A stretch of DNA of 64,000 bases from Paraburkholderia fungorum. Lineage in GTDB: Bacteria; Pseudomonadota; Gammaproteobacteria; Burkholderiales; Burkholderiaceae. Of the stretch, positions 1 through 8,904 are shown piece after piece (the first letter of the stretch is position 1; every line of letters starts with the position of its first letter). The DNA lies in the NCBI RefSeq assembly GCF_902833645.1, contig NZ_CADFGE010000008.1:248001-312000 (forward strand). Reading direction: 5' to 3'. The translations under genes and the position numbers were made by a program. The notes beneath the pieces were generated by a model. That model was not told the origin of the DNA and ran no database searches. It saw nothing but the letters and a program-made list of their open reading frames with translations.

Positions 1-261
1 TGCGTCGAACAGACCGAACGGGCGCTGGTGGCGCGGATCGAACTGGTTTTGATGTTCGAATCGCGCCACCAGTTCGTCCGGCTCTTCGCGTGTCAACTGC
101 GCGTGTTCGCGTATCAGCCAATCGTCGATGCGCTCCTGTTCGAAGCCCGTGATCTCGTGATACAGGTAGCCGAACAGCAGTATCGCGATCACGCCGAACA
201 GCATCAGGAACAGTGTCGCGAGCCGAAAGCCGGTGGTGCGGTGCAGATCAGCCAGGCGCAT
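1..261 (-). CDS. Sensor histidine kinase, N-terminal part (cut by window edge)
   Basis: The frame starts with ATG at 261 on the minus strand and runs off the window after 87 codons. It shows a short basic N-terminus, one strong transmembrane helix at about residues 14-34 (rich in L, F, I, V) and the start of an extracytoplasmic region with many E, D and R. The ATG overlaps the last codons of the upstream response regulator gene by 14 bases, the usual arrangement for a translationally coupled regulator/kinase pair. The kinase core (H-box, ATPase) would lie outside the window, so kinase identity rests on membrane topology and gene pairing. It is likely the partner of the OmpR-type regulator just upstream. 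Confidence 0.75.
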   Translation of the reverse strand, partial: MRLADLHRTTGFRLATLFLMLFGVIAILLFGYLYHEITGFEQERIDDWLIREHAQLTREEPDELVARFEHQNQFDPRHQRPFGLFDA

Positions 262-931
262 GGAGCATGTACCCCGAACCGCGCACGGTATCGATCATCG
301 GAGCCGTCCCGTCCGGGTCGAGCTTCTTCCTCAGGCGGCTGATGTGCACGTCGATCACATTAGTCCGCTCGTCGAGCCGGTAATCCCATACCGCTTCGAA
401 CAGCATGGTCCGACTCACCACCTGCCCTTCGTGCTGGACCAGGTATTCGAGCAGCCGGTATTCGCGTGGCAGGAGCAGAACCGGACGGCCGGCAAAGCTC
501 ACTTCACGCTTGAGCGGGTCAAGACGCAGCGGGCCGACCTGATACTCCTGCACGCCGGGCGTCGCTCCCCGCCGTCGCATCAGCGCGTCGAGGCGGGCGG
601 TCAATTCGATGAACTCGAACGGCTTGGTCAGATAGTCGTCGCCGCCGGCGCGCAGACCGCGCACACGTTCGTCGACCGCGGAAAGCGCACTCAGAATCAA
701 TACGGGCGTGAGCACGCCGGCACTGCGCAACGCCGCCAGCATGCCGAGCCCTTCGAGTCCGCCCGGCAGCATGCGATCGAGCACGATGGCGTCGTAACTG
801 TTGGCGACCGCAAGCATCAAACCGTCGCGGCCCGTGCGCGCGCCCTGCACCTTGCAACCGTGATCGGTCAGTGCTTCAACGAGCTCCGCGAAGGTTTGCT
901 CGTCGTCTTCGACGATCAGTACGTTCGACAT
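248..931 (-). CDS. OmpR-family two-component response regulator
   Basis: This 227-residue protein has an N-terminal receiver domain (residues about 3-115) with acidic pair E8/D9-D10, phospho-acceptor D52 in AIVLDRMLPGG and conserved K103 in YLTKPFEF. The C-terminal winged-helix DNA-binding domain (about 128-225) ends with the typical DTVRGSGYML motif. It is co-transcribed with the partial sensor kinase downstream and is divergent from a second OmpR-type regulator. Such pairs in Burkholderiales often control metal or efflux genes. The inducing signal cannot be read from the sequence. Confidence 0.9.
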   Translation of the reverse strand: MSNVLIVEDDEQTFAELVEALTDHGCKVQGARTGRDGLMLAVANSYDAIVLDRMLPGGLEGLGMLAALRSAGVLTPVLILSALSAVDERVRGLRAGGDDYLTKPFEFIELTARLDALMRRRGATPGVQEYQVGPLRLDPLKREVSFAGRPVLLLPREYRLLEYLVQHEGQVVSRTMLFEAVWDYRLDERTNVIDVHISRLRKKLDPDGTAPMIDTVRGSGYMLHAPG

Positions 932-1048
932 GCGTTTCTTCCAGAAGTGAGCGCGCTGCGAGCCTGTACGAGCCGGCCATATACACTACGCTCGTACCTT
1001 TGATGTCCCGAGTATGCCGCGCGAAGCTGTACAGGCGTTTCGCGCCAA

Positions 1049-1066
1049 CATTAAAGAATTTTAATG
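1049..1066. promoter_or_regulatory. Palindromic operator CATTAAA-N4-TTTAATG upstream of the second response regulator
   Basis: Arms of 7 bases (1049-1055 and 1060-1066) flank a 4-base spacer, 26 bases before the ATG at 1093. The same ATTAAA-N4-TTTAAT core recurs at 1831-1846 before the efflux operon. OmpR/PmrA-class regulators bind paired TTAA half-sites, so this is a probable binding site for one of the two regulators. Assignment to a given regulator is inference. Confidence 0.6.
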
Positions 1067-1092
1067 CAAGCCTTCATCAACCCGTTTAGCGT

Positions 1093-1770
1093 ATGCGAAT
1101 TCTGCTGATCGAAGACGATACGCGCGCCGGCCAGTTCCTTGCGCGCGGCCTGATCGAGAGCGGTTTCATTGTCGACACCGTAGCCGACGGTGCGACCGGG
1201 CTAGCCTACGCGCGTGAGGGCATTTACGACGTGATTGTGACCGATCGGCTCCTGCCGGCGCTCGACGGAATCGCCCTCGTGCAGCAATTGCGCGCAGGTG
1301 GCAATACCACGCCGGTGTTGATGCTGTCCGCGGTTGGCGGGCTGAACGAACGCGTGGAGGGTATCCGCGTCGGTTGCGACGATTACCTTGTGAAGCCGTA
1401 TGCTTTCGTCGAAGTGTTGGCGAGAATCGAGGCGCTCGCGCGGCGCGCGGATCGCAGCAGAATGAGCGAGCGGCTCGAATGCGCGGATCTGATACTCGAT
1501 ACCCGAGCGCGAACCGCGACCCGGGGCGGCCGCGACCTGCGCCTGCAGCATCGCGAGTTTCTGTTGCTCGAATGCCTGGCGCGTCGCGAGGGCCAGGTCG
1601 TGACGCGTAGCATGCTGTTGGAGGCGGCATGGAACTACGATTTCGAGCCACGCGGCAATATCATCGATATGCACATGCATCGGCTGCGGGCGAAGGTGGA
1701 TCGCGATTTTCCGGTGGCGCTGATTCATACCGTGCTGGGTGCCGGTTATGTGCTGAACCCGGCGCCTTAG
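1093..1770 (+). CDS. OmpR-family response regulator next to RND efflux operon
   Basis: The 225-residue protein has a receiver domain with E7/D8-D9, phospho-acceptor D51 in VIVTDRLLPALDG and K101 in YLVKPYAF. The winged-helix effector domain (about 128-222) ends in IHTVLGAGYVL. No kinase gene follows it; the next gene is the outer-membrane factor of an efflux system. It is divergent from the other regulator/kinase operon. It shares the palindrome ATTAAA-N4-TTTAAT with the efflux promoter, so autoregulation and control of the efflux operon are likely. The kinase that feeds it may be the divergent one at the window edge. Confidence 0.9.
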   Translation: MRILLIEDDTRAGQFLARGLIESGFIVDTVADGATGLAYAREGIYDVIVTDRLLPALDGIALVQQLRAGGNTTPVLMLSAVGGLNERVEGIRVGCDDYLVKPYAFVEVLARIEALARRADRSRMSERLECADLILDTRARTATRGGRDLRLQHREFLLLECLARREGQVVTRSMLLEAAWNYDFEPRGNIIDMHMHRLRAKVDRDFPVALIHTVLGAGYVLNPAP

Positions 1771-1829
1771 TATGTTCCCGGCGACAGGGATGACCTCGCG
1801 CACACCCGCTCCGAAGGCGGGTTGCGGCG

Positions 1830-1846
1830 CATTAAATTTTTTTAAT
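1830..1846. promoter_or_regulatory. Operator CATTAAA-N4-TTTAAT upstream of the efflux operon
   Basis: The 6-base arms at 1831-1836 and 1841-1846 flank TTTT and match the palindrome at 1050-1065 in both arms and spacer length. It lies about 50 bases before the first start codon of the efflux operon. It is the best visible candidate for control of the pump by the adjacent regulator. Confidence 0.55.
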
Positions 1847-1897
1847 CATTGGGCGAAAGCACCGACAGGACCCGCTGATTAATCTGGTGGCATTCCC

Positions 1898-3400
1898 ATG
1901 TTGCCGGAGCGTTCTCCAATGTCAGGACTGTCCCGTTCGGCGTCATTCTCGCGCGTCGTCAGTCCTCGTGCACCTCATCCCGGTGTACGCGCCGCCGTAT
2001 ACGCCGCAGCATGTGCGCTGGGTTTCACCGTGCTAGCCGGGTGCTCCGTCGTGCCGACCTATCAGCGGCCGGGTACGCCGCTCGCGCCGCGCTTCGACGG
2101 CGTCGCGAATTCGCCGCTCGCCGATACCGTCCCCGTCAGAAGCGGCTGGTGGCGTGAATATCGCGACCCCGCGCTCGATGCGCTGGTCGATCGGAGTCTG
2201 CAAAACAACTTCACACTGGCGTCCGCGATTGCGAGCGTAGAACAGGCCCGCGGCAACGCCGAAAAAGCCGGGGCGCCGCAGTATCCGTCGCTGACGCTCG
2301 GCGCCACGTTCGACCGCGCTCACCAGGGGCGTGGCTCGACCACCAAAACCCAGAGCCTCTTCGCCGAAGCAAGTTACGAGGTCGATTTCTGGGGCTTCAA
2401 CGCCGCCAACGCCAGCGCGGCCGACCTGCTTGCGCGCGCGTCCGGATTCGATCGCGATACGGTGGCTTTGACGCTGACCGCGTCGGTGGCGGACACGTAT
2501 TTCCAGGTGCAGAGCCTGCGCCGCCGTCTGGCGATCGCACGGTCCATTTCCGACGATGCCGCGCACATTCTGCAATTGTTGCTCGCGCAACAGGCGGCGG
2601 GCGTCGCGACCGAGCTGCAGGTGCAGCAGCAGCGCAATGCGCTCGCCACCTTCCAGGCGGCGGTGCCGGCGCTGCAACAGCAACTGGACACCAATATCCA
2701 TGCGCTCGCCGTGCTGGTGGGCACCGCGCCCGAGCAGTTCACAGTCGACGACACCGCGCTCGTCAGTATCGCCATTCCGCAGCCGCGCCCGAATCTGCCG
2801 GCCAGCCTGCTGGAAACACGCCCTGATATCCGCTCGAAGGAAGCGCAGCTGCAATCGGCTAACGAGAGCGTCGGTGCGGCGCGCGCGGCCTTCCTGCCGA
2901 ACATCGTGCTCACCGCCGACGGCGGCCTCAGCAGCAAGTCCCTTTCGCATTTCCTGTCGAGTCCGTTTGCGAGCCTCGCCACGTCTCTGGCCGCGCCGCT
3001 GTTCGACGGCGGCGCGCTGCGCGGCCAGTTGCACGCAAGCAAAGCCGCCGAAGCCAAGGGCGTCGCCGATTACCGGCAAGCCGTGATAACCGCATTGCAG
3101 GACGTCGAAGATTCGCTCTCGGCAGCGCAACAGCAGCAGCTCGCGGAGGCCGCCGACCAGACCGCCGCCGATGCCGCCCGTAAAGCCGCCACACTCGCGC
3201 AAACCCAATACAAGCTCGGCACGATCGACTTCTTGACCGTACTCGACGCCCAACGCACGCTTTATCAAGCCGAAGACACGCTGGTACAGGCGCGGCTCGC
3301 GCGCCTGCAAGCTTCGGTGAGCCTGTTTCGCGCGTTCGGCGGCGGCTTCGGCGTGACCGATAGCAACACCGCTTCCACTCCTGCGCCTTCCCACTCATGA
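1898..3400 (+). CDS. RND efflux outer-membrane factor lipoprotein (NodT/OprM type)
   Basis: This is a TolC-like outer-membrane channel subunit of a tripartite efflux pump. A basic N-terminus and hydrophobic segment lead to a lipobox LAGC at residues 46-49, after which the mature lipoprotein begins with SVVPTYQRP, typical for OprM/NodT proteins. Two homologous OEP repeats follow (roughly 70-270 and 290-480), including the hallmark LLETRPDIR near residue 306. Length 500 is usual. An internal ATG at 1919 is preceded by GGAG and would give a shorter signal peptide, so the start is uncertain by 7 codons. It is first in the operon and overlaps the adaptor gene by 4 bases. Confidence 0.92.
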   Translation: MLPERSPMSGLSRSASFSRVVSPRAPHPGVRAAVYAAACALGFTVLAGCSVVPTYQRPGTPLAPRFDGVANSPLADTVPVRSGWWREYRDPALDALVDRSLQNNFTLASAIASVEQARGNAEKAGAPQYPSLTLGATFDRAHQGRGSTTKTQSLFAEASYEVDFWGFNAANASAADLLARASGFDRDTVALTLTASVADTYFQVQSLRRRLAIARSISDDAAHILQLLLAQQAAGVATELQVQQQRNALATFQAAVPALQQQLDTNIHALAVLVGTAPEQFTVDDTALVSIAIPQPRPNLPASLLETRPDIRSKEAQLQSANESVGAARAAFLPNIVLTADGGLSSKSLSHFLSSPFASLATSLAAPLFDGGALRGQLHASKAAEAKGVADYRQAVITALQDVEDSLSAAQQQQLAEAADQTAADAARKAATLAQTQYKLGTIDFLTVLDAQRTLYQAEDTLVQARLARLQASVSLFRAFGGGFGVTDSNTASTPAPSHS

Positions 3401-4608
3401 AACCTGCTGACTCTCCGAACCACGAAGCGCTCCGCGGGCGCCGTCACGCGCCGCTCGTGGTGGTATTCGCCGTCCTTGTCGCGATTCTTATCGCGTGGTT
3501 TTGGCCGAAGCACCAGGCGGTGAAGCCCGCGGCTGCGGTGCCGGTCAACGCCGGCCATCCGGTGAAGCGTGACTTTCCGATTCGAGTGGCGGCGGTGGGT
3601 ACGGTCCTCCCGCTCAATACCGTGGACGTCAAAGTGCGTGTGGATGGCCAGTTGCAGCGCGTAGCCTTCACTGAAGGGCAGGATGTGAAGGCAGGACAGC
3701 TGCTCGCCCAGCTCGACCAGGGGCCGCTCACCGCGCAACTACATCAGGCGGAAGCGGCGCAACGCAAGGATCAGGCGTCGCTCGATAACGCAAAACTCGA
3801 CCTGGCGCGTTACTCGAAGCTCGTCGGCATTGGTGCGGCAACCGCTCAAGCTGTGGACACCGCGAAGGCGCAAGTCGAGGCACTCGCCGCCACTGTCGCG
3901 GCGGATGCAGCGCTGGTGCAGAGCGACCGCCTGCAACTGAGCTTCACCACCCTCTTTGCACCGTTCACCGGCCGCGTCGGTGCGCGCGAGGCCGACATCG
4001 GCGCGATCGTGCATCCCACCGATACGACCGGTATCGTCACCGTGACGCAGATGGAGCCGATTACCGTGCTGTTCTCCGTGCCGCAAGATGTGCTCCCCGA
4101 CTTGCTCACGAATCAGGCGGCCGCACCTTTGCCAGTCAACGTCACCACGCGTTCCGGCAGCACAGCGCTTGCTGACGGCACGCTCGTGTTCGTCGACAGT
4201 ACGGTCGATCCCACCACGGGCCAGATCAAACTCAAGGCCTCATTCACCAACAAGGACCGCAAGCTGTGGCCGGGCGAGCTGGTGAATGCGCGCGTGCTGC
4301 TGCGCACCGATACGATGCGGCTCGCCGTGCCGAGCCGCGCGGTGGTGAACACGCAGAACGGCACGCAGCTCTATGTGATCAACGCGGATGGCACGGCGCA
4401 GATGCGTCCGGTGCAAACGGGCGTGACGGTCGACGGAATGACGGAAATTCGCGGCGGCATCGCCCTTAAGGATCTGGTCGTATTCGACGGACAAAGCCGC
4501 TTGAACCCGGGCGTGCGCGTGGCGGCCACCACGGTCCCGACGGTGGCCCAGGCACCGGGCAACGCTGAGACAGCCGGTAGCCAGGCCAACCTGGACAATC
4601 CGTCATGA
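3397..4608 (+). CDS. RND efflux periplasmic adaptor (MdtA-like membrane fusion protein)
   Basis: The 403-residue protein links the inner-membrane pump to the outer-membrane channel. One N-terminal transmembrane anchor (about residues 19-37) is followed by a lipoyl half-motif (KVRVDGQLQRVAFTEGQDV), an alpha-hairpin region (about 105-165), the second lipoyl half with FTTLFAPFTGRVGARE, and a beta-barrel with LVFVDSTVDPTTGQIKLKA. These are MdtA/AcrA hallmarks. The start ATG overlaps the stop of the outer-membrane factor gene and its own stop overlaps the pump start, indicating a tightly coupled operon. Confidence 0.93.
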   Translation: MKPADSPNHEALRGRRHAPLVVVFAVLVAILIAWFWPKHQAVKPAAAVPVNAGHPVKRDFPIRVAAVGTVLPLNTVDVKVRVDGQLQRVAFTEGQDVKAGQLLAQLDQGPLTAQLHQAEAAQRKDQASLDNAKLDLARYSKLVGIGAATAQAVDTAKAQVEALAATVAADAALVQSDRLQLSFTTLFAPFTGRVGAREADIGAIVHPTDTTGIVTVTQMEPITVLFSVPQDVLPDLLTNQAAAPLPVNVTTRSGSTALADGTLVFVDSTVDPTTGQIKLKASFTNKDRKLWPGELVNARVLLRTDTMRLAVPSRAVVNTQNGTQLYVINADGTAQMRPVQTGVTVDGMTEIRGGIALKDLVVFDGQSRLNPGVRVAATTVPTVAQAPGNAETAGSQANLDNPS

Positions 4609-7600
4609 GCCTCATGGAACGTTTCATCAACCGGCGCATTGCAACCAGTTTTCTTGCTATCGCGGTGCTGCTGACGGGCGCGGTGGCGTATTTCCTGTTG
4701 CCGGTCGCGCCCTTGCCACAAGTCGACTTTCCAACCATTCAGGTCGTGGCGAAGTTGCCGGGCGCGAGTGCGGAGACGATGGCGACGTCGGTGGCGACGC
4801 CTCTCGAGCGTCAACTTTCGTTGATTGCGGGCATCACGCAGATGACATCGTCGAGCTCGCTGGGCACGACCAACATCGCGGTGCAGTTCGACTTGTCGCG
4901 CGACATCAACGGCGCGGCGCAGGATGTGCAGACGGCGATCAATGCGGCGGGCGGCACTCTACCGAAGAATCTGCCGAACCCGCCGACCTATGAAAAGGTC
5001 AACCCCGCCGACTTCACTTTGCTTTCGCTCGCGCTGACATCGCCATCGCTCACGCTCACGCAACTCGACAGTTACGCCGAAGACTATCTGGCGCAACAGA
5101 TCTCGCAGATGCCAGGCGTCGGTCTCGTCGATTTCCACGGCCAGCAGCGGCCAGCCGTGCGCATTCAGCTCGATCCCGACAAGCTCACCGCGCGCGGCCT
5201 CACGCTGGAAGACGTGCGTTCGATCGTCGGCTTGCAGACCGTGAATGCGCCGAAGGGCAGCCTGAACGGCCCGGACCGTTCGGTGATTTTCAACGCGACC
5301 GATCAGATCACGACCGCCTCGGCGTACCGCGATCTGGTGGTCGCGTACAAGAACGGCGCGCCGATTCTCGTTGCCGATCTGGGCACTGTTCTGAATGCCG
5401 CCGAAGACAACCAGCAGGCCGCATGGCTTCAGCACGAACGCGCGATCATCCTCGATATTCACAAGCAGCCCGGCTACAACGTCGTGCAGACGATCGCCAA
5501 CATCAAGGCAAAGCTGCCTGCGCTGGAAGCAACGCTGCCTGCCGCTGCGCATCTGCACGTGGTGGGTGATCGTACGCAGACCATCAATGCATCGGTGCAC
5601 GACGTGCAGTTCACGCTGATGCTGACGATCGCGCTCGTCGTCATGGTCATCTTCTCGTTTTTGCGCAACGTATGGGCGACGATCATTCCGAGCCTGACGA
5701 TCCCCCTGTCTCTGGTCGCCACGTTCGGCGTGATGTATCTGCTCGGCTATAGCCTCGACAATCTTTCGCTGATGGGGTTGACCATCGCGGTGGGTTTCGT
5801 GGTGGACGACGCGATTGTCGTAATCGAAAACGTGATGCGGCATGTCGAAGAAGGCGTGCCCCGCATGAAAGCCGCCCTGCTCGGCGCAATGGAGGTGCGC
5901 TTCACCATTCTTTCGATGACGACCTCGCTGATCGCGGTGTTCATTCCGATCCTGCTGATGGGCGGCATTGTTGGACGCCTCTTCCGCGAATTCGCGGTGA
6001 CAGTGAGCGCGGCGATCGTGATGTCAGCGCTCGTCTCGCTGACGGTTACGCCGATGCTATGCGGCTGGCTGATCCGTTTGCCCGAGCCCGATGAAGCAGC
6101 GCGCATGCGCAAGCTCGAAGCGTGGCTCGAAAAAGGCTTCGTCGCGGTGGAGCGGCGTTATGAGCGAGGTCTCGACTGGGTGTTGGATCGGGCGAGGCTG
6201 ATGCTTGGTGTGACGATCGCAACGATTGTCGCGACAGTTGCGTTGTTTATCGCGATCCCAAAGGGTTTCTTTCCGCAGGAGGACTCCGGATTGATCATGG
6301 GCGTCGCGCAGGCCGCGCCGGACATTTCCCCGCGCGCGATGTCTCTGAAAATGCAGCAACTGGGTAACATTATCGAAGCCGATCCTGCCGTTGATAACGT
6401 CTATTACTGGATGGGTGCGAATCCGACCGTGAGCCAGGGCCGCGTGATGATCAACCTGAAAGCGTTCGGTCAGCGCAAGGACAGCGCCGCGCAGGTGCTC
6501 AATCGCCTGAAGCCGCAGTTGGCAACGGTAATGGGCATTTCCCTGTCGATGCAGGTCCGCCAGGATATTCAGGTGGGCGGCCGTATCAGCGCCGCGCAGT
6601 ATCAGTACACCCTGCAAGACCCGGATATCAACGAACTCAATCATTGGGCGGGCGTACTGACCGACAAGCTGTCGAAGCTGCCGCAACTCGCCGACGTCAC
6701 GTCCGACCAGCAAGCTGCCGCGACCAGCGCGACGCTCGTGATCGACCGCAGTACCGCCTCACGCTTCGGCATTACCGCGCAAGCGATTGACGACACGCTC
6801 TACGATGCGTTCGGCCAACGGCAGATCGCTACGCTGTTCACGCAGCTAAATCAGTACCACGTCGTCGAGGAAGTCGATCCGCGCTTCCAGTTGACCACCG
6901 ACGCGCTCGCGCATCTCTACGTTCGTTCACCGTTGACGAATGAACTTGTGCCGCTCAACACGCTCGCAAAGATCGAAAACAACGTCTCGCCAATTTCTGT
7001 GAATCACCAGGGGTTGTTCCCGGCTGTAACGATCTCGTTCAATCTGGCGCAGGGGCAATCGCTCGGCAATGCCGTGACGGCGATTCACCAGGCCGAAGTC
7101 GCAGCAGGCAAGCCCGACAGTCTGACGGGTTCGTTCCAGGGCACGGCGCAGGCGTTCCAGGCCTCGCTTTCGAGCGAACCGTATCTGATCGCGGCCGCGC
7201 TCGTCGTGGTGTACCTGATTCTCGGCATCCTGTACGAGAGCGCGATTCATCCGCTCACCATCATTTCAACGCTGCCTTCAGCGGGGGTGGGAGCATTGCT
7301 GGCGCTGATGCTGTGCGGCCAGGATCTCTCGATCATGGGGATGATAGGCATCATTCTGCTGATCGGCATTGTGAAGAAAAACGCCATCATGATGATCGAC
7401 TTCGCGCTGGTGGCCGAGCGTGAGCAAGGCCTATCGCCGCGCGAGGCGATCCGTCAGGCGTGCGTGCTGCGCTTCCGGCCGATCATGATGACAACGCTCG
7501 CCGCGCTGTTTGGCGCACTGCCGCTCGCGCTTGGCCACGGTGCAGGCGCGGAATTGCGCGTGCCGCTTGGCATCGCCATTGTCGGCGGCCTGATTGTTTC

Positions 7601-7718
7601 GCAGATGTTGACGCTCTTCACGACGCCGGTCGTGCATCTGTGGTTCGACCGTCTGTCGCATTGGCTGGCGAAACGGCGCGCAAGAGGCGATATGCTTGAG
7701 CGTGAATCGGTAGGTTGA
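4605..7718 (+). CDS. RND multidrug efflux inner-membrane pump (MdtB/MdtC-like)
   Basis: The 1037-residue proton-driven antiporter has the expected RND size and two symmetrical halves. The first helix follows the MERFINRR start, then a large periplasmic loop with porter motifs. The proton-relay aspartate pair is visible in helix 4 as AVGFVVDDAIVVIENV. The second half repeats the pattern with LIGIVKKNAIMMIDFAL. The sequence style is closer to MdtB/MdtC than to AcrB. Only one pump gene is present, so it probably works as a homotrimer rather than the MdtB2C heterotrimer. Substrates are not deducible, though drugs or bile-type amphiphiles are common for the family. Confidence 0.93.
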   Translation: MSLMERFINRRIATSFLAIAVLLTGAVAYFLLPVAPLPQVDFPTIQVVAKLPGASAETMATSVATPLERQLSLIAGITQMTSSSSLGTTNIAVQFDLSRDINGAAQDVQTAINAAGGTLPKNLPNPPTYEKVNPADFTLLSLALTSPSLTLTQLDSYAEDYLAQQISQMPGVGLVDFHGQQRPAVRIQLDPDKLTARGLTLEDVRSIVGLQTVNAPKGSLNGPDRSVIFNATDQITTASAYRDLVVAYKNGAPILVADLGTVLNAAEDNQQAAWLQHERAIILDIHKQPGYNVVQTIANIKAKLPALEATLPAAAHLHVVGDRTQTINASVHDVQFTLMLTIALVVMVIFSFLRNVWATIIPSLTIPLSLVATFGVMYLLGYSLDNLSLMGLTIAVGFVVDDAIVVIENVMRHVEEGVPRMKAALLGAMEVRFTILSMTTSLIAVFIPILLMGGIVGRLFREFAVTVSAAIVMSALVSLTVTPMLCGWLIRLPEPDEAARMRKLEAWLEKGFVAVERRYERGLDWVLDRARLMLGVTIATIVATVALFIAIPKGFFPQEDSGLIMGVAQAAPDISPRAMSLKMQQLGNIIEADPAVDNVYYWMGANPTVSQGRVMINLKAFGQRKDSAAQVLNRLKPQLATVMGISLSMQVRQDIQVGGRISAAQYQYTLQDPDINELNHWAGVLTDKLSKLPQLADVTSDQQAAATSATLVIDRSTASRFGITAQAIDDTLYDAFGQRQIATLFTQLNQYHVVEEVDPRFQLTTDALAHLYVRSPLTNELVPLNTLAKIENNVSPISVNHQGLFPAVTISFNLAQGQSLGNAVTAIHQAEVAAGKPDSLTGSFQGTAQAFQASLSSEPYLIAAALVVVYLILGILYESAIHPLTIISTLPSAGVGALLALMLCGQDLSIMGMIGIILLIGIVKKNAIMMIDFALVAEREQGLSPREAIRQACVLRFRPIMMTTLAALFGALPLALGHGAGAELRVPLGIAIVGGLIVSQMLTLFTTPVVHLWFDRLSHWLAKRRARGDMLERESVG

Positions 7719-7820
7719 GCGCGGTGCGGCGCGTCGCTGCCGGTGCTCGACTGCCGGCGCGCTCGCTATGGTTAGCGCGTCATCCCGGCGTCTTGCCCGC
7801 TAACATTCCTGTGAACATGG

Positions 7821-8726
7821 CTAGTGGCTTTCGTGAACACCAACGCCGGGGATCAGTTTCAAAAGATTCTGTGCGGCCGGCGATAGTCCCTTGACCCGAT
7901 GCGCCAGTCCCAAGCTCGCAACCAGGTTGGCACCATCGCCACTCAGCGGGATGTAGCAAACGTCGTCGGAGCGGCTGCTGCGCATGCAGGCAGGAACAAT
8001 CGAAATACCGAGCCCACCGGCAACGAGATTGATCGTCGACGAGATTTGCGGGGCATATTGCACCACTTTCGGATTGAAGCCACTGGCTTCGCATGCCGAA
8101 AGCACCATCTCAGGAAGCCCCGAGCGCGTGGTGCGCGAATAAAGCACAAACAACTCGTCGCGCAGTTCTTCCAGCGAAACAGCATCGCGGCTTTCCATTC
8201 GATGGCCTTTGGGAACGACAACGACCATAGGCTCCGTCGAAAGCAGAACAAAGCGGATTTCGTCGTCAGTGTTGGTCGGCGGACGCACGAAAGCAATGTC
8301 GATACGTCCCTGCCGCAGCGAATCCAGAAGCGGCCCAGTGCGATTTTCCTCGAGTGAAATATCGACTCCGGGGAAAAGACTTCGGTATCGATGAAGCGTA
8401 CTTGTCACTTCTCCGCGAAACGACGCGGACTCGGTAAAGCCGATGTTGAGCCGGCCGGTCACGCCCTGTGCACTGAGTTGACAGCGCAGCGCCGCCATCC
8501 GCACGTGCTCCAGGATTGCGCGCACTTCTTCTAGATAAATCTTGCCGGGCTCTGTCAGCGTAACCCGCCCAGGTTGGCGGTCGAACAACTGCACGCCCAG
8601 TTCAGTCTCCAGCGCCTTGATCTGGAACGTCAGCGGCGGCTGCGCGATACCGATGCGCTGCGCTGCTTTCGTGAAATGCAGCTCCTCTGCCACGACCACG
8701 AAATACCGGAGATGCCGCAGGTCCAT
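7821..8726 (-). CDS. LysR-family transcriptional regulator of the aconitase operon
   Basis: The protein begins MDLRHLRYFVVVAEEL, the standard LysR helix-turn-helix start, followed by FTKAAQRIGIAQPPLTFQIKALE. The C-terminal half is a periplasmic-binding-protein-like effector domain. I chose ATG at 8726 because an upstream in-frame start adds ten residues outside the family pattern. It is divergent from the aconitase gene and two palindromes (8725-8758) cover the start region, so it probably represses itself and controls the divergent operon in response to a tricarboxylate-type ligand. Length 301 is typical. Confidence 0.9.
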   Translation of the reverse strand: MDLRHLRYFVVVAEELHFTKAAQRIGIAQPPLTFQIKALETELGVQLFDRQPGRVTLTEPGKIYLEEVRAILEHVRMAALRCQLSAQGVTGRLNIGFTESASFRGEVTSTLHRYRSLFPGVDISLEENRTGPLLDSLRQGRIDIAFVRPPTNTDDEIRFVLLSTEPMVVVVPKGHRMESRDAVSLEELRDELFVLYSRTTRSGLPEMVLSACEASGFNPKVVQYAPQISSTINLVAGGLGISIVPACMRSSRSDDVCYIPLSGDGANLVASLGLAHRVKGLSPAAQNLLKLIPGVGVHESH

Positions 8727-8758
8727 ACATATTATGTATTGAGAGTGCAATTTCAATA
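8725..8758. promoter_or_regulatory. Overlapping palindromes in the LysR/aconitase gap
   Basis: ATACAT-ATT-ATGTAT (8725-8739) overlaps the LysR start codon, and TATTGA-N10-TCAATA (8737-8742 with 8753-8758) follows directly and contains a T-N11-A type LysR box. The arrangement suits a recognition site plus an autoregulatory site. The aconitase ATG is about 150 bases away on the other strand, leaving room for a promoter. Confidence 0.55.
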
Positions 8759-8904
8759 TATTAGACGCCAGGGAGGTCTTTGCCTAGACTGCTCAATCAT
8801 GTCCTTCGGATGGCCGACCACGCCGTAGCAACTCGACGGACAAACACTCTGAATCGATGATCCCGGTATTGGCGAGCACCTGGACCCACTCAACGAGCAC
8901 ATAC

